Notes: generated from the sequence alone by a model not told the origin. A DNA stretch of 64,000 nucleotides from CALZIK01 sp945787635 (GCA_947259725.1 CAMYNM010000008.1:186001-250000), one strand, 5' to 3'; shown: positions 7,544 to 16,780, numbered from the stretch's first letter. Numbers and translations are program-made.

Positions 7544-9063
7544 GACCTGTCTCCGATTGCCTCGCGGCGCGCGGCCTCTCGCCACTGCTGACGACCGCCG
7601 TCGGAGACAACGTTCGCGGCTCGACGCTCGTGCCGTTCGGCGTATTCGAGCGCCGCGGCAATGGCAACCAGTGGCGCGACGCCGCTCTGGGCCGCCAGCG
7701 CCAGCTCTCCCGAGCTCAGCTTGCGGTCGAGCATTCCGATGTCGAGCACACCGGCTAGAAAGTCCGGGTCCACGAGCAGTTGGGTAAACAGAGGCACGTT
7801 GGTCTTGACTCCCTCGATCCTCAATTCGGAAAGCGCGCGGCCCAGGCGGTTGAGCGCTGTAGTTCGGTCCGGCCCCCAGGCGATCAACTTACCCAACATC
7901 GGATCGTAGTGAATCGTGACCTCGCAACCCTCATAGACGCCGCAGTCGTTGCGAATACCCGGACCTTCGGGCAGCCGAAGCCGGGTGATGCGTCCGGGTG
8001 ATGGAATGAAGCCGTGGAAAGCGTCCTCGGCGTACAGGCGCACTTCGACGGCATGTCCTCGGGGCTCGATGTTCTCGAACTCCGCTCCGAGCGGCCGTCC
8101 CTCGGCGACCCGGATCTGGGTGACGACGAGATCCAACCCGGTCACCATTTCGGTCACCGGGTGCTCGACTTGCAGCCGAGTGTTCATCTCCAGGAAATAG
8201 AACGCGCCGTCGCTCGCCAGAAGAAACTCGACCGTGCCGGCGTTGGTATAGCCGACCGCTTCTGCCGCGCGCACCGCGGCCTCGCACATGCTCGACCTCA
8301 TGTCCGCGCTGACCGCCGGCGAAGGAGATTCCTCGAGCACCTTCTGGTGGCGGCGCTGGAGCGAGCACTCGCGCTCACCGAGCGCAACCGTCTTGCCGTG
8401 CTCATCCGCCATGATCTGCACTTCGACATGGCGCGGCCGCTCGATGTACTTCTCGAGGTAAACGGAGGCATCGCCGAAACTCGCTTCGGCTTCGGAGGTC
8501 GTCGCCCGAAACGCGCTCGCGAGCTCGTCCGGGCCGTGTACCAACCGCATGCCCTTGCCTCCGCCGCCGGCCGAGGCCTTGAGCATGACCGGATAGCCGA
8601 TCGCCTGAGCCTCGACCGCCGCGGCAGCCGCCGATTCGACCGGCCCTTCGCCGCCCGGCACGATCGCGACTCCGGCCGCTTTCATCAGCCGACGGCTTTC
8701 GAGCTTCGAGCCCATCAGCGACATCGCCTCGGGAGACGGACCGATGAAGCAGACACCTCGCTGACGACACCGCCGGGCGAATTCGGCGTTCTCGGCCAGG
8801 AAGCCGTAGCCTGGATGGAGCGCGTCGGAGCCGATCTTCTCGGCCAGATCAACGATCGCCCCGGCCTTGAGGTAGCTCTCCGAAGACGCGGCCGGCCCGA
8901 CCCGATACGCCTCGTCAGCCAGAAGCACCGGCAACGACTCCCGATCGGCGTCGGAGTACGTCACCGCCGTCCTGATCCCCAGGTCCCGCGCGGCGCGAAT
9001 CACCCTGACCGCAATCTCGCCTCGATTGGCTACCAGGATCTTTTGAAATTTCTTGAACGTCAT
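7540..9063 (-). CDS. Biotin carboxylase subunit of an acyl-CoA carboxylase
   Basis: 507 aa. The start is the ATG at 9063-9061 giving M-T-F-K-K-F-Q-K-I-L-V-A-N-R-G-E; the open frame continues 1.1 kb upstream but that part is antisense noise inside the YfhO-like gene. ATP-dependent carboxylation of biotin: N-terminal Rossmann domain (ILVANRGEIAVR), ATP-grasp domain with the glycine loop KASAGGGGKGM and catalytic EMNTRLQVEHPVTE, and a C-terminal domain with E-G-V-K-T-N-V-P-L. The length of 507, instead of about 450 for AccC or about 660 for PccA, matches a PccA-type alpha subunit without the biotin domain, which the next gene supplies. Translationally coupled on both sides (ATGA, GTGA). Confidence 0.93.
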   Translation of the reverse strand: MTFKKFQKILVANRGEIAVRVIRAARDLGIRTAVTYSDADRESLPVLLADEAYRVGPAASSESYLKAGAIVDLAEKIGSDALHPGYGFLAENAEFARRCRQRGVCFIGPSPEAMSLMGSKLESRRLMKAAGVAIVPGGEGPVESAAAAAVEAQAIGYPVMLKASAGGGGKGMRLVHGPDELASAFRATTSEAEASFGDASVYLEKYIERPRHVEVQIMADEHGKTVALGERECSLQRRHQKVLEESPSPAVSADMRSSMCEAAVRAAEAVGYTNAGTVEFLLASDGAFYFLEMNTRLQVEHPVTEMVTGLDLVVTQIRVAEGRPLGAEFENIEPRGHAVEVRLYAEDAFHGFIPSPGRITRLRLPEGPGIRNDCGVYEGCEVTIHYDPMLGKLIAWGPDRTTALNRLGRALSELRIEGVKTNVPLFTQLLVDPDFLAGVLDIGMLDRKLSSGELALAAQSGVAPLVAIAAALEYAERHERRAANVVSDGGRQQWREAARREAIGDRS

Positions 9064-11459
9064 GGCTCGGTGCGACGGCGCCCCCTGGGAATCCCCGCAA
9101 CGTAAAGCAAGCCGGCGATCGCAGTCAACACGGCCACACTCGCCGCGAGATGCAGCGGGCGGCGATCCACCCAGAGCCGCACGACGTGGCGGCCCCGATC
9201 GAGGGGAACCGCCATGCGATGCAGATTGGCGACCAGCGGCTTGACTTCCACGCCATCGACGTCGATCCGGTAGATCGGGAGGTGCGCTCTCTGGATCAGA
9301 AGCGCACCGGCCCCGTCGGCGTCCACCGTCCAACCCCAGGACTCCGGTCCCTGCTCGCCCACGGTTTCGCTGACAATCGAGCCACCCTTGCCCGAACCCT
9401 GGTGCTCGGAGCCCGCGATCACGATCTGTTCGCGGGGGCGAAACTCGGCGGACGTAACTTTCGACAGGGCTTCGTTGAGCGAGTCCGAAGGCAGCAGCTC
9501 GCCGACGAACTGCACGGGCTCGGCCGCGCGGGAAAGGCGATAGAGGACGAGATCCTCCCCGAGTGACGGGAACCGGCCGGCGACCTCGACACCGTCGAGC
9601 TCGGCAAGCTCCCGTTTCATGTAGAGCCAGCTGACGCCCGAAGCTTCGAGAAATCGGATCCGTTGGACATCGCTCAGCACTTGAAACGCTTCGGTGGCGG
9701 CACGAGTCAGAAACGCATCCAGCCCTTCCGGCGAGAGCGCGAACTCGAACCGCCGCCGTGCCATCATTCCGACATAGGGGCTGGCCTCGTAGTGCAGCTG
9801 CCGCTGCATCCAACGGGGATCCGGCGACGGATACTCGGTGACCGGGACCGGAACCCGGCCGAAGAGATCGCCGGATGCGCCATGGGCGGCGAGAGCCTCT
9901 TGAGGCACGGCGAGCGCCGGTGGCGGCGCCAACCGATAGTTCGAAACGTCCTCGCTCCGGTAGAGCGGTGCCAGCAGAGCGAGCTGAAGGAGGAGATGAA
10001 CGCCGAGAAGCACCGGCAGAAAGCCCTCGAAGACGCGCGGGCGCACCAGCGTCACCACGGCGACCAGCAGGGACAAACCGGCCGACTGAGCCAGCAGGCC
10101 TGCCCATCGGGCTCTCTCGACCGCGACCAGACCGCTGTCGGCGAACCCTGGCGGCATCCATCCAGCGAGCAGTCCCTCTAGGGCACTTCCAGCGACAGCC
10201 ACCAAGAACCAGGCGCTCGCATAGGCCGACAGCAGGATCAAAGCGGCCCGGCGCAAGCGGGCCGGTCCTCCCTCTCCGGAGCAGAGCTCGAAGCCCCGGC
10301 CCGCCACCAACGCCGCCGGGATCGCGACGAGCGGCCAGAATTTCACCGGCAGTCGGAGCACGCTAAGGCCCGGCAATCCCATGGCCAGGGAAACGATCGG
10401 GTTGTGCCCCCCGAGAGCGAGAAACAGACCCAACGCGATCAAGGCCAGGGACCAACCCAGGAGCCGGCTGCGCCTGGGCATCGACGCGACCCCGACGCCG
10501 AAGCAGGCGAGAGCGAGCCAACCCGGGTAGAACGAGTAGAACAGCGGTTGGGTACCCGAGTGGAACCGTTGCCCCCAGAACGTCAGGTCCGGCCCCCCGA
10601 AAGCGAAGGGGATAAACCACTCTAGAACCGTCGCCGGATGCCAGCTCCCGACCGTGGCGCCTGCCGCCGAGTATCCCTGGTGGCCTCGAAACGACAGCTC
10701 TACGATGCGCAGGAACTCGACCCATTGAGGCGCCGCCAGCAAGGTGCCGAAGCCCAGAGCCATGGCGAGTCGGCCCAGGCCGACCCTCCCGGGCCGAGCC
10801 AGCCAGAGCGTCGAGAGGCCCATGCCCAGAGCCAGTGCCGCGGTCATTGGATCTCCCGCGAGGAGCAGGAGGCACCAGATGCCGCCGACCGCCGCCAGGC
10901 GCCACCGTCGCTCGGGATCCACCGAAAGCCCGAGAATCGCGGCCAGGAAGGCCGGGATCAAAGCGGCGCCGGCCACCAGGTTGTACAGATTGAGAGTGGA
11001 AAAAAAATAGCCGCTCGCGCCATAGAAGACTCCGGCCGCCCAAGCCGAGCGGGCCTCGAGCCCCAGGCGCCTGCCGAGCCAGTACGCGCACGCCGGAGCC
11101 AGCAGGAGGTGGACCCAGAAATGGGCGTTGAAGGCCCAGAAAAGAGGCGCCAGCAGGTAGAGCAGATTGTCGGGATAGAGCGCCACGGTATTCGGGTTGC
11201 CAAGGTGCGGCTGCCCGCCCGATCGGTAGGGATCGACCAACGGAAGGAATCCCTCGCCCATCGACTCGGCCTGCCACCACTTCATCTCGAGGTGAGTATT
11301 GAAGACGTCGCGAAAAAACAGCGTGTCCGTTCCGGTGGCCAGTGACCAGATCACAAACAGAAGCAGCGCAAAGGTCGGCAGGACGTAGAACGCAAGCAAC
11401 CGCTTCCTCGACGGGCTCTCTGGGTTTCCGGGCGCGCCCTGTTCGGGAAGCTCCACCAT
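9060..11459 (-). CDS. YfhO-like multi-pass membrane protein
   Basis: 799 aa integral membrane protein. A first transmembrane helix (about 24-44) is followed by a luminal loop with FRDVFNTH and PYRSGGQPHLGNPNT, then about ten further helices to about residue 505, a soluble region, and a last helix near 770-790. The loop pattern and the C-terminal beta-rich region (PIYRIDVDGVEVKP ... GRHVVRLWV) match YfhO-family proteins, which are GT-C-like and take part in sugar decoration of envelope polymers in other bacteria. It heads an operon with the biotin carboxylase gene through an ATGA overlap, an odd pairing since the functions are unrelated on their face. The acceptor and donor are unknown. Confidence 0.75.
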   Translation of the reverse strand: MVELPEQGAPGNPESPSRKRLLAFYVLPTFALLLFVIWSLATGTDTLFFRDVFNTHLEMKWWQAESMGEGFLPLVDPYRSGGQPHLGNPNTVALYPDNLLYLLAPLFWAFNAHFWVHLLLAPACAYWLGRRLGLEARSAWAAGVFYGASGYFFSTLNLYNLVAGAALIPAFLAAILGLSVDPERRWRLAAVGGIWCLLLLAGDPMTAALALGMGLSTLWLARPGRVGLGRLAMALGFGTLLAAPQWVEFLRIVELSFRGHQGYSAAGATVGSWHPATVLEWFIPFAFGGPDLTFWGQRFHSGTQPLFYSFYPGWLALACFGVGVASMPRRSRLLGWSLALIALGLFLALGGHNPIVSLAMGLPGLSVLRLPVKFWPLVAIPAALVAGRGFELCSGEGGPARLRRAALILLSAYASAWFLVAVAGSALEGLLAGWMPPGFADSGLVAVERARWAGLLAQSAGLSLLVAVVTLVRPRVFEGFLPVLLGVHLLLQLALLAPLYRSEDVSNYRLAPPPALAVPQEALAAHGASGDLFGRVPVPVTEYPSPDPRWMQRQLHYEASPYVGMMARRRFEFALSPEGLDAFLTRAATEAFQVLSDVQRIRFLEASGVSWLYMKRELAELDGVEVAGRFPSLGEDLVLYRLSRAAEPVQFVGELLPSDSLNEALSKVTSAEFRPREQIVIAGSEHQGSGKGGSIVSETVGEQGPESWGWTVDADGAGALLIQRAHLPIYRIDVDGVEVKPLVANLHRMAVPLDRGRHVVRLWVDRRPLHLAASVAVLTAIAGLLYVAGIPRGRRRTEP

Positions 11460-11514
11460 CAGCCGAGTCTACGTCGAGTCACGGTCGCCTGATTCGGTCC
11501 ACTAAGATACAACC

Positions 11515-12387
11515 GTGCTTGCCGCCCTGCTTCAACTCTCACGTCCCGCGCATTGGCCGAAGAACGTATTCGTTCTGGCTCCTTTGGTGTTCGCGCAGTT
11601 GCTCCACGTTCCGTCCGCGCTGGTCAAGACCCTGGTCGCCTTCGCCTGTTTCTGCGCGGCCTCGAGCGTCGTCTACATCTTCAATGACTATCGCGATCGA
11701 GACCTCGATCGGCGTCATCCGATCAAGCGGCTTCGCCCGCTCGCGGCCGGCACGATCTCGCCGACAACGGCTCTCACCTTCGCGAGTCTCCTGCTGATCG
11801 CGGTCGGAGCGACGGCGGTATGGCTCGGCATTGGATTCGCGATCATCGTCTCGGCCTATCTCGTCCTCAACGCCCTCTACAGCCTCGGACTCAAGCACGT
11901 GGTGATTCTCGACGTCATGATCGTGAGTCTGGGCTTTGTGCTGCGCGTGCTCGGCGGCGGAGCGGCCATCGCCGTCGAGATCTCCGCCTGGCTGCTCTTG
12001 TGCACGATTTTCCTGGCCCTGTTCCTCGCCTTTTCCAAACGGCGCCACGAGCTCATGCTCCTGGCGGAGGAGGCCGCCGGACAGCGCGTCGTCCTCTCGC
12101 ACTACAACGCCGCGTTTCTCGACCAGATGATCAACGTGGTAACCGCCTCGACGGTCGTCTCCTACGCCCTCTACTCGGTGTCGCCGGAAACCGTGGAGCG
12201 GTTTGAGACGACCTTCCTGGTCTACACGATTCCGTTTGTCCTGTTCGGCATCTTCCGCTACCTGTATCTCATGTACCAGGCGCCGGATCAGATCAACCCG
12301 ACCGAAGCGGTAGTGCGTGACCTGCCGTCGCTGGTGAACGTCCTGCTCTGGGGAGTGGCCGTGTTGGGAATCGTCTATCTGCTCTAG
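11515..12387 (+). CDS. UbiA-family prenyltransferase, decaprenyl-phosphate phosphoribosyltransferase-like
   Basis: 290 aa from a GTG start; about eight hydrophobic helices. The first aspartate motif is N57-D58-x2-D-R-D-L-D, followed directly by R-R-H-P-I-K-R-L-R-P-L-A-A-G. That H-P-x-K-R-x-R-P extension is typical of DPPR synthases (Rv3806c type), which join PRPP and polyprenyl phosphate, rather than of quinone or heme prenyltransferases. The second motif is around V-V-I-L-D-V-M-I-V-S-L-G-F-V-L-R. The product would be a lipid-linked phosphoribose, precursor of ribose or arabinose donors. Neighbours are membrane proteins of GT-C type. A TAAGAT hexamer 6 bp before the GTG might be a -10 for a leaderless transcript, weakly supported. 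The gene's 3' end overlaps the convergent DegT gene by 4 bp. Confidence 0.82.
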   Translation: MLAALLQLSRPAHWPKNVFVLAPLVFAQLLHVPSALVKTLVAFACFCAASSVVYIFNDYRDRDLDRRHPIKRLRPLAAGTISPTTALTFASLLLIAVGATAVWLGIGFAIIVSAYLVLNALYSLGLKHVVILDVMIVSLGFVLRVLGGGAAIAVEISAWLLLCTIFLALFLAFSKRRHELMLLAEEAAGQRVVLSHYNAAFLDQMINVVTASTVVSYALYSVSPETVERFETTFLVYTIPFVLFGIFRYLYLMYQAPDQINPTEAVVRDLPSLVNVLLWGVAVLGIVYLL

Positions 12388-13487
12388 AAGAACTCGCGCA
12401 CCGCGGCAATCGTCGCGTCGAGCTCCGCGGCGGTCAGCTCGGGAAACATCGGCAGACAGAGGACCTCCGAAGCCGCCCGCAGGGCCACTGGAAAGTCGGA
12501 CGCCTCTTCGGCAAATCGCGCGAAAGCCGCCTGATCCGGCAGCGCCGCCGGGTAGTGAACCGTGCTGCCGATGCCGCGCTCGGCCAGGAAGGCCTGGAGC
12601 TCGTCGCGCCTCGAGGTAGTGACGGTCATCTGATGAAACACGCCTCGGCTTCGCTCGTCTATGGCCAGGCAGGCAAGGCCGTCGAGCCCTGTGAAGGCTT
12701 CGCGATATTGGCCGGCGATCTTGCCCCGGCGCTCGTTCTTCTTGTCGAGAAGCGGCAGCCGGCAGTTGAGAACCGCCGCTTGAAAGGAATCCAGCCGACT
12801 GTTGATCCCAATCTCGAGATGCTCGTAGCGAGTCTTCGCGCCGTGATTGGCCAGAAGCCGGACGCGCTCGAGCAGCTCGAGGCTGCGTCCGGTCACTGCG
12901 CCGCCATCACCGAAGCACCCCAGATTCTTCGACGGATAGAAGCTCCAGGTCGCGAGGTCGCCGAACGAACCAACGCGCCGGTCGCCGAAACGGGCACCGT
13001 GGGCCTGCGCGGCGTCCTCGATCAACCAGAGCTCCGCGCGCTTGCAGATCTCGGGGATCCGATCCAGATCGCAAGGCTGGCCGTAGAGGTGAACGCCTAT
13101 CGCGCCTACCGTTCGATCGGTAATCGCGGCTTCGAGCCGCTCGGGGTCGAGGTTCAAGGTCGCGGACTCTACATCCGCGAAGACCGGGCGGGCGCCGACC
13201 CACTCGACCGTCGCGGCGGTCGCGGCGAAGGTAAAAGCCGGCACCACGACCTCGTCGCCCGGGCCGGCGCCGAGAGCCTTCAACGCGAGGATCAAAGCGT
13301 CGGTGCCGTTGCCGACGCCGACGCAATCGGGTGCGTCCAGGTAGCCCGCGAAGGCACGCTCGAACTCGCCCACCTCCGGTCCTCCGACGAATTGCTTCGA
13401 TTCCAGGATCGCTCGCCAACGCGCGTCGAGTTCGCCACGAATCTCCGCGAGCGCTCGGCCGAGGTCAAAGACGGAGACCGAAGTCAA
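12384..13487 (-). CDS. DegT/DnrJ/EryC1/StrS family PLP-dependent sugar aminotransferase
   Basis: 367 aa. The TTG start at 13487 overlaps the stop of the upstream gene (TTGA). PLP-dependent aminotransferases of this family act on nucleotide-linked keto sugars. Visible features: GNGTDALILALKALG (phosphate-binding loop, about 59-73), P-A-F-T-F-A-A-T-A-A-T (83-93), IEDAAQAHGA (156-165) and the Schiff-base lysine K187 in SFYPSKNLGCFGDGG. The C-terminal H-Y-P-x-x-L-P-D-Q motif is present. It is coupled to a GT-C-like membrane protein, so an amino sugar in a surface glycan is the likely product. The exact sugar cannot be inferred; no dehydratase or epimerase gene lies nearby. Confidence 0.9.
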   Translation of the reverse strand: MTSVSVFDLGRALAEIRGELDARWRAILESKQFVGGPEVGEFERAFAGYLDAPDCVGVGNGTDALILALKALGAGPGDEVVVPAFTFAATAATVEWVGARPVFADVESATLNLDPERLEAAITDRTVGAIGVHLYGQPCDLDRIPEICKRAELWLIEDAAQAHGARFGDRRVGSFGDLATWSFYPSKNLGCFGDGGAVTGRSLELLERVRLLANHGAKTRYEHLEIGINSRLDSFQAAVLNCRLPLLDKKNERRGKIAGQYREAFTGLDGLACLAIDERSRGVFHQMTVTTSRRDELQAFLAERGIGSTVHYPAALPDQAAFARFAEEASDFPVALRAASEVLCLPMFPELTAAELDATIAAVREFF

Positions 13488-15100
13488 CGGGATTCCTGTC
13501 CGGGTGCGCCCGGAACCTCCCGCAGGGGAAACCGCGTCCAGGGCGTCTTATACAGCACGATACGGCTCTCACCCAAGGCGATATTCGCCTGAATCTCGAG
13601 CTCGTAGAGCGGTGCAAACCCACTGTTCAACTGCTCCAGTCCGGGGTACCAGCCCGGGAAGATCACCAGGTAATCCGGCTTCGTTTCGTCGAGAATGCGC
13701 AGCACTCCCTGCCGCCAGTCCTGCCCCGATTCCCGAGCCTCGGCAACGTAGCGCGCAACCCTCGGGTGAATGATCCCGGCAAGATCGACAACTCGATTGG
13801 GAAGCAGATACTTGAGAGCTCCGACGTCGTTGACGGCAAGCACCGCGTTCGGATCCAACCTCGGCTCGAGCCATTCGGCCATCCGAACATCGCCGTCCTC
13901 GATGTTGCCGACCGACTGAAGATAGCTCCCGGCGCCGAGCACCGCCGCCGACACCGTTGGCCATAGAACCAGCAGAACGATGATTCCTCTGAGAGGCAGC
14001 GACGCCCGTCCGACAGCGAGCCGCGGACCGATCGCTTCGGCGGCCCGGGAAAGAGCCAGCGTACCGAGTACCACTATCAGCGGAAACAGCGGATAGTAAT
14101 AGCGACCGAAGTTTCCGGCCAGAAGAGCCGTCCATGGGCTTCCGAGGGTGGAGTATGCCAACGGCAGAGCAACCATCCAGAGGCCGGGCAAGAGCCCTCG
14201 ATCCCGTCTCGTTCCCAGCCGCTCAGCGAGTACGAGAACGCCGCCCAAACTCAGAAAGAGCATGTAGGGCTGAGATCTCACAAAAATGCTCATCACCTCG
14301 TAGATGTAGCGCAGGTTGGGAAGCAGACCCTTCATGCCGCCCGATTTGGCGGCGAAGGTGGTCGGTAGCAACGAACCGCTGAAACTCCAGTTGAGAATCG
14401 CCACCGGGACCACCAGTACCGCACCGGCGAGGCACCCATTGGCCACCGCTCTCCACGAGCCCAGCTCGAGAGCGAGCCCTTCGCTCGATCGACGCCAAAC
14501 CAGCAGCCGATCCACCGCCGCGAGGACAAAAAGCAGCGCGCCCTCGGGCCGTGCCAGGATCGAGAGAGCCAGCACCGGCAGTGCCCACGAGCTCGAGCTC
14601 AAGGCCCCGCGCTCGCGCACGTGCAGGATGATGCCCCACAGAGAGAGCAAGATGAAAAGCGGGATCTCCATACCCGAGACCGCCGACCAGACGATCCAAC
14701 TGGTCAGAGCCGTGAGCAGGCAGGCAAAGGCCGCCAGGCCGACCGAGAGACCAAGCTCGCGGCCCAGAACGAAGACCGCGTAGAGCGCAGCCAGGGTCGT
14801 CGAGATTCCCAGCAGCTTCACCCAGGCCACCGCCGGCCCCGGCAAAAGAAACAGAACCGACAGCAGAGCCGTCCAGAGCGGAGCGGTCGAGCCGGCGACG
14901 AATTCCCCCGGGTTGTAGGTCAGGCCATCGCCGCTCGCCAGGTTCCGCGCGAACTGAAGGTGGATCCACGAGTCGTCGAGCGGAAAGCCGAGAGCGCCAT
15001 CGAGAAAGAAGAGCTCTCCTCCGACGTAGCCAAGGCACGCGACGGCGGCGACTGCCAAAGCCGCCAGGACGTGCCGGCGCTCGCGCGAGATGAGTGACAT
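13484..15100 (-). CDS. Polytopic membrane protein, probable GT-C type glycosyltransferase
   Basis: 538 aa from the ATG at 15100-15098. An in-frame TTG at 15166 would add 22 polar residues and is less likely. About ten to eleven hydrophobic helices; the first extracytoplasmic loop has P-L-D-D-S-W-I-H-L-Q-F-A-R-N followed by Y-N-P-G-E-F-V-A-G-S-T-A-P-L-W. The double aspartate in loop 1 is the hallmark of GT-C enzymes that use polyprenyl-phosphate sugars, and the N-x-G-E ... P-L-W pattern recalls arabinofuranosyltransferases of the AftB kind. A soluble C-terminal domain follows helix 10. The neighbouring phosphoribosyl-lipid synthase gene fits such a role. Assignment to a sugar is inference. Confidence 0.65.
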   Translation of the reverse strand: MSLISRERRHVLAALAVAAVACLGYVGGELFFLDGALGFPLDDSWIHLQFARNLASGDGLTYNPGEFVAGSTAPLWTALLSVLFLLPGPAVAWVKLLGISTTLAALYAVFVLGRELGLSVGLAAFACLLTALTSWIVWSAVSGMEIPLFILLSLWGIILHVRERGALSSSSWALPVLALSILARPEGALLFVLAAVDRLLVWRRSSEGLALELGSWRAVANGCLAGAVLVVPVAILNWSFSGSLLPTTFAAKSGGMKGLLPNLRYIYEVMSIFVRSQPYMLFLSLGGVLVLAERLGTRRDRGLLPGLWMVALPLAYSTLGSPWTALLAGNFGRYYYPLFPLIVVLGTLALSRAAEAIGPRLAVGRASLPLRGIIVLLVLWPTVSAAVLGAGSYLQSVGNIEDGDVRMAEWLEPRLDPNAVLAVNDVGALKYLLPNRVVDLAGIIHPRVARYVAEARESGQDWRQGVLRILDETKPDYLVIFPGWYPGLEQLNSGFAPLYELEIQANIALGESRIVLYKTPWTRFPLREVPGAPGQESR

Positions 15101-15253
15101 CGATTGGTGTCGCGCGGCGGCATCGCCGGTCGCGATCACCGAGGATTCTACCCGGCGCGGCAACAACGGGCTGCGCTCTCGCCGTCAAACCAGCGCCGAT
15201 GCGCTGTAGGTCACCTCCCCTGTCCGTGCCGGACTGCTAAACTGCGCCGTTCG

Positions 15254-16678
15254 ATGGGCTCGCCAAACCACCGCAAGCCGCTTTCCGACACTCAAAAACG
15301 CCTGCTTCTCTACGGCATGCCCACCCTGGCCGTGGCGGCGGTGCTGCTGCTCATCTGGGTCCTGGGACGGATCGCCCCGCTGGATAAAGACCAGGACTGG
15401 ACCCAGATCGACTACGCCGCCAAGCCCGAGGTCGATCTCCTTCGCCGCTACATTCGGATCGATACAACTCCGACGACCGGCAGCGAGATAGCCGGGGCCG
15501 AGTTTCTCGCGGCGGAGCTGCGCAAGCTCGGCCTGGAGCCGACGGTCGAAAGGCTGGGGGAAAAACAGGCGAACGTCTGGGCGGTGCTGGAAGGTGAACG
15601 ACCCGAGGCGTTGGTGCTCCACAGTCACATAGACGTCTACCCCATCCGCGATCCGGAGGACTGGGACTTCGACCCGTTCGCCGCCGAGATCGACCAGGCG
15701 TGGCTCTATGGTCGCGGAGTCTTCGACATGAAGAGCGTGACCGTGGTGCAGCTCCTGGCGCTCAAGGCGTTGATCGACAGCGGCCGTCGCCCCACCAGAT
15801 CGGTGATCTTTCTGGCCACCGGCAGCGAGGAGGTCGGAAGCGAGCTCGGCACGCGCTGGATCCTGGATCGGCACCCGGAGCTCGCCGAGAGATTCGAAGT
15901 CGTGCTCACCGAGGGCGGAGCCGTCGAGCCCATCAACCGAAACGAGATCAAGTACTGGGGCATCGAGTTCGCGCAGAAGCGATTCGCGGACGGCTTTTTT
16001 TGTTCCGACTCGAAAGAGCAGCTGGAGGGCCTGGTACCTCTGCTGTTCGAGCGCAACGAGTCCCAGGTCGCCGAGGTGCTAGTGCCCGAGGTGCGTCGGT
16101 TCGTTCAAAGCTACGGCAAGTCGCGAGATCGCGATCTCTACCGCGAGAGTCTGACCGATGCCGAGAGCCTCCTCCACCTCCCGAACGAGTTTCGCCAGCT
16201 TCCACTTTATCTGCGGGCCCTGTTTCGCAACGAGATCGTTCCCTTCCGGATCGAAGCGAACCCGGCTGGCGGTTTTCTGATGCCGTTCAAGGTCCATCTC
16301 TTGCCCGGCCAGTCCTTCGAGGAGGCACGCGAGGTCCTCTTGCCGGAATGGCTCACTCACGGAGTCACCTTCCAGCTCGATCCGCCGCTGGGAGCCGACC
16401 ATGGCAGCGACGTTGATCTCCCGGAGTTCGGCGCGCTCGAGGAGGCCGTCCTCGACGTCTTCCCCGACTCCACGGTCGGACCCCTGTTTCTGTCCTGGAG
16501 CGCGACCGATTCTCGGTTTTTTCGCGAAATGGGAATCGAATCCTACGGCTTCTCGCCGTTCGTGATCTTCTCGACGGACTCCTTCAGAGTCGATGGCCCC
16601 AACGAGCGCATGTCGTTACCCGGATACATGTCGGGCTTCGAGATCTACCAGAACGCGGTCGCCCGCATCGCCGGCTGA
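15254..16678 (+). CDS. Membrane-anchored M20 family metallopeptidase
   Basis: 474 aa. The start is the ATG at 15254; the in-frame region upstream is not protein-like. One N-terminal transmembrane helix (about 18-40) anchors the enzyme with the catalytic domain outside. M20 signatures: first metal ligand and general-base region H-S-H-I-D-V, bridging aspartate in GVFDMKS, and the Glu-Glu pair in GSEEVGS; the C-terminal histidine ligand is not clear in the visible SFRVDGPNERM. The family cleaves dipeptides, N-acyl amino acids or carboxypeptides. A paralogue lies at 17537-18952, on the other side of the prepilin gene. The substrate is unknown. Confidence 0.85.
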   Translation: MGSPNHRKPLSDTQKRLLLYGMPTLAVAAVLLLIWVLGRIAPLDKDQDWTQIDYAAKPEVDLLRRYIRIDTTPTTGSEIAGAEFLAAELRKLGLEPTVERLGEKQANVWAVLEGERPEALVLHSHIDVYPIRDPEDWDFDPFAAEIDQAWLYGRGVFDMKSVTVVQLLALKALIDSGRRPTRSVIFLATGSEEVGSELGTRWILDRHPELAERFEVVLTEGGAVEPINRNEIKYWGIEFAQKRFADGFFCSDSKEQLEGLVPLLFERNESQVAEVLVPEVRRFVQSYGKSRDRDLYRESLTDAESLLHLPNEFRQLPLYLRALFRNEIVPFRIEANPAGGFLMPFKVHLLPGQSFEEAREVLLPEWLTHGVTFQLDPPLGADHGSDVDLPEFGALEEAVLDVFPDSTVGPLFLSWSATDSRFFREMGIESYGFSPFVIFSTDSFRVDGPNERMSLPGYMSGFEIYQNAVARIAG

Positions 16679-16764
16679 CGGCCGGCGGCAGCCCGACTGT
16701 CAATAATTGGCGGCCAGCCGCCGAAACTGCCGGAAAACCCTTTATCTAACGGGCGTTTCTTCTC

Positions 16765-16780
16765 TGGCACGAATGCTGCT
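16765..16780 (+). promoter_or_regulatory. Sigma-54 (-24/-12) promoter of the prepilin gene
   Basis: The sequence TGGCACGAATGCTGCT matches the RpoN consensus TGGCACG-N4-TTGCW at 11 of the 12 fixed positions, with exact GG-to-GC spacing. It lies 75 bp before the prepilin ATG, giving a predicted transcript start near 16791 and a leader of about 65 nt. A perfect ribosome site (AAAGGAG, 16841-16847) sits 8 nt before the ATG. A NtrC/PilR-type activator is encoded at 21541-22848. Confidence 0.8.

Noticed and set aside
6153..7667. Minus-strand open frame of 504 codons across the heptosyltransferase gene
   Set aside because: Arg/Gly/Ala-rich shadow frame without domains, antisense to a well supported gene.
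7540..10161. Apparent 873-codon biotin carboxylase with a long N-terminal extension
   Set aside because: The extension overlaps the YfhO-like gene in another frame and has Arg/Gly-rich shadow composition; the real start is at 9063.
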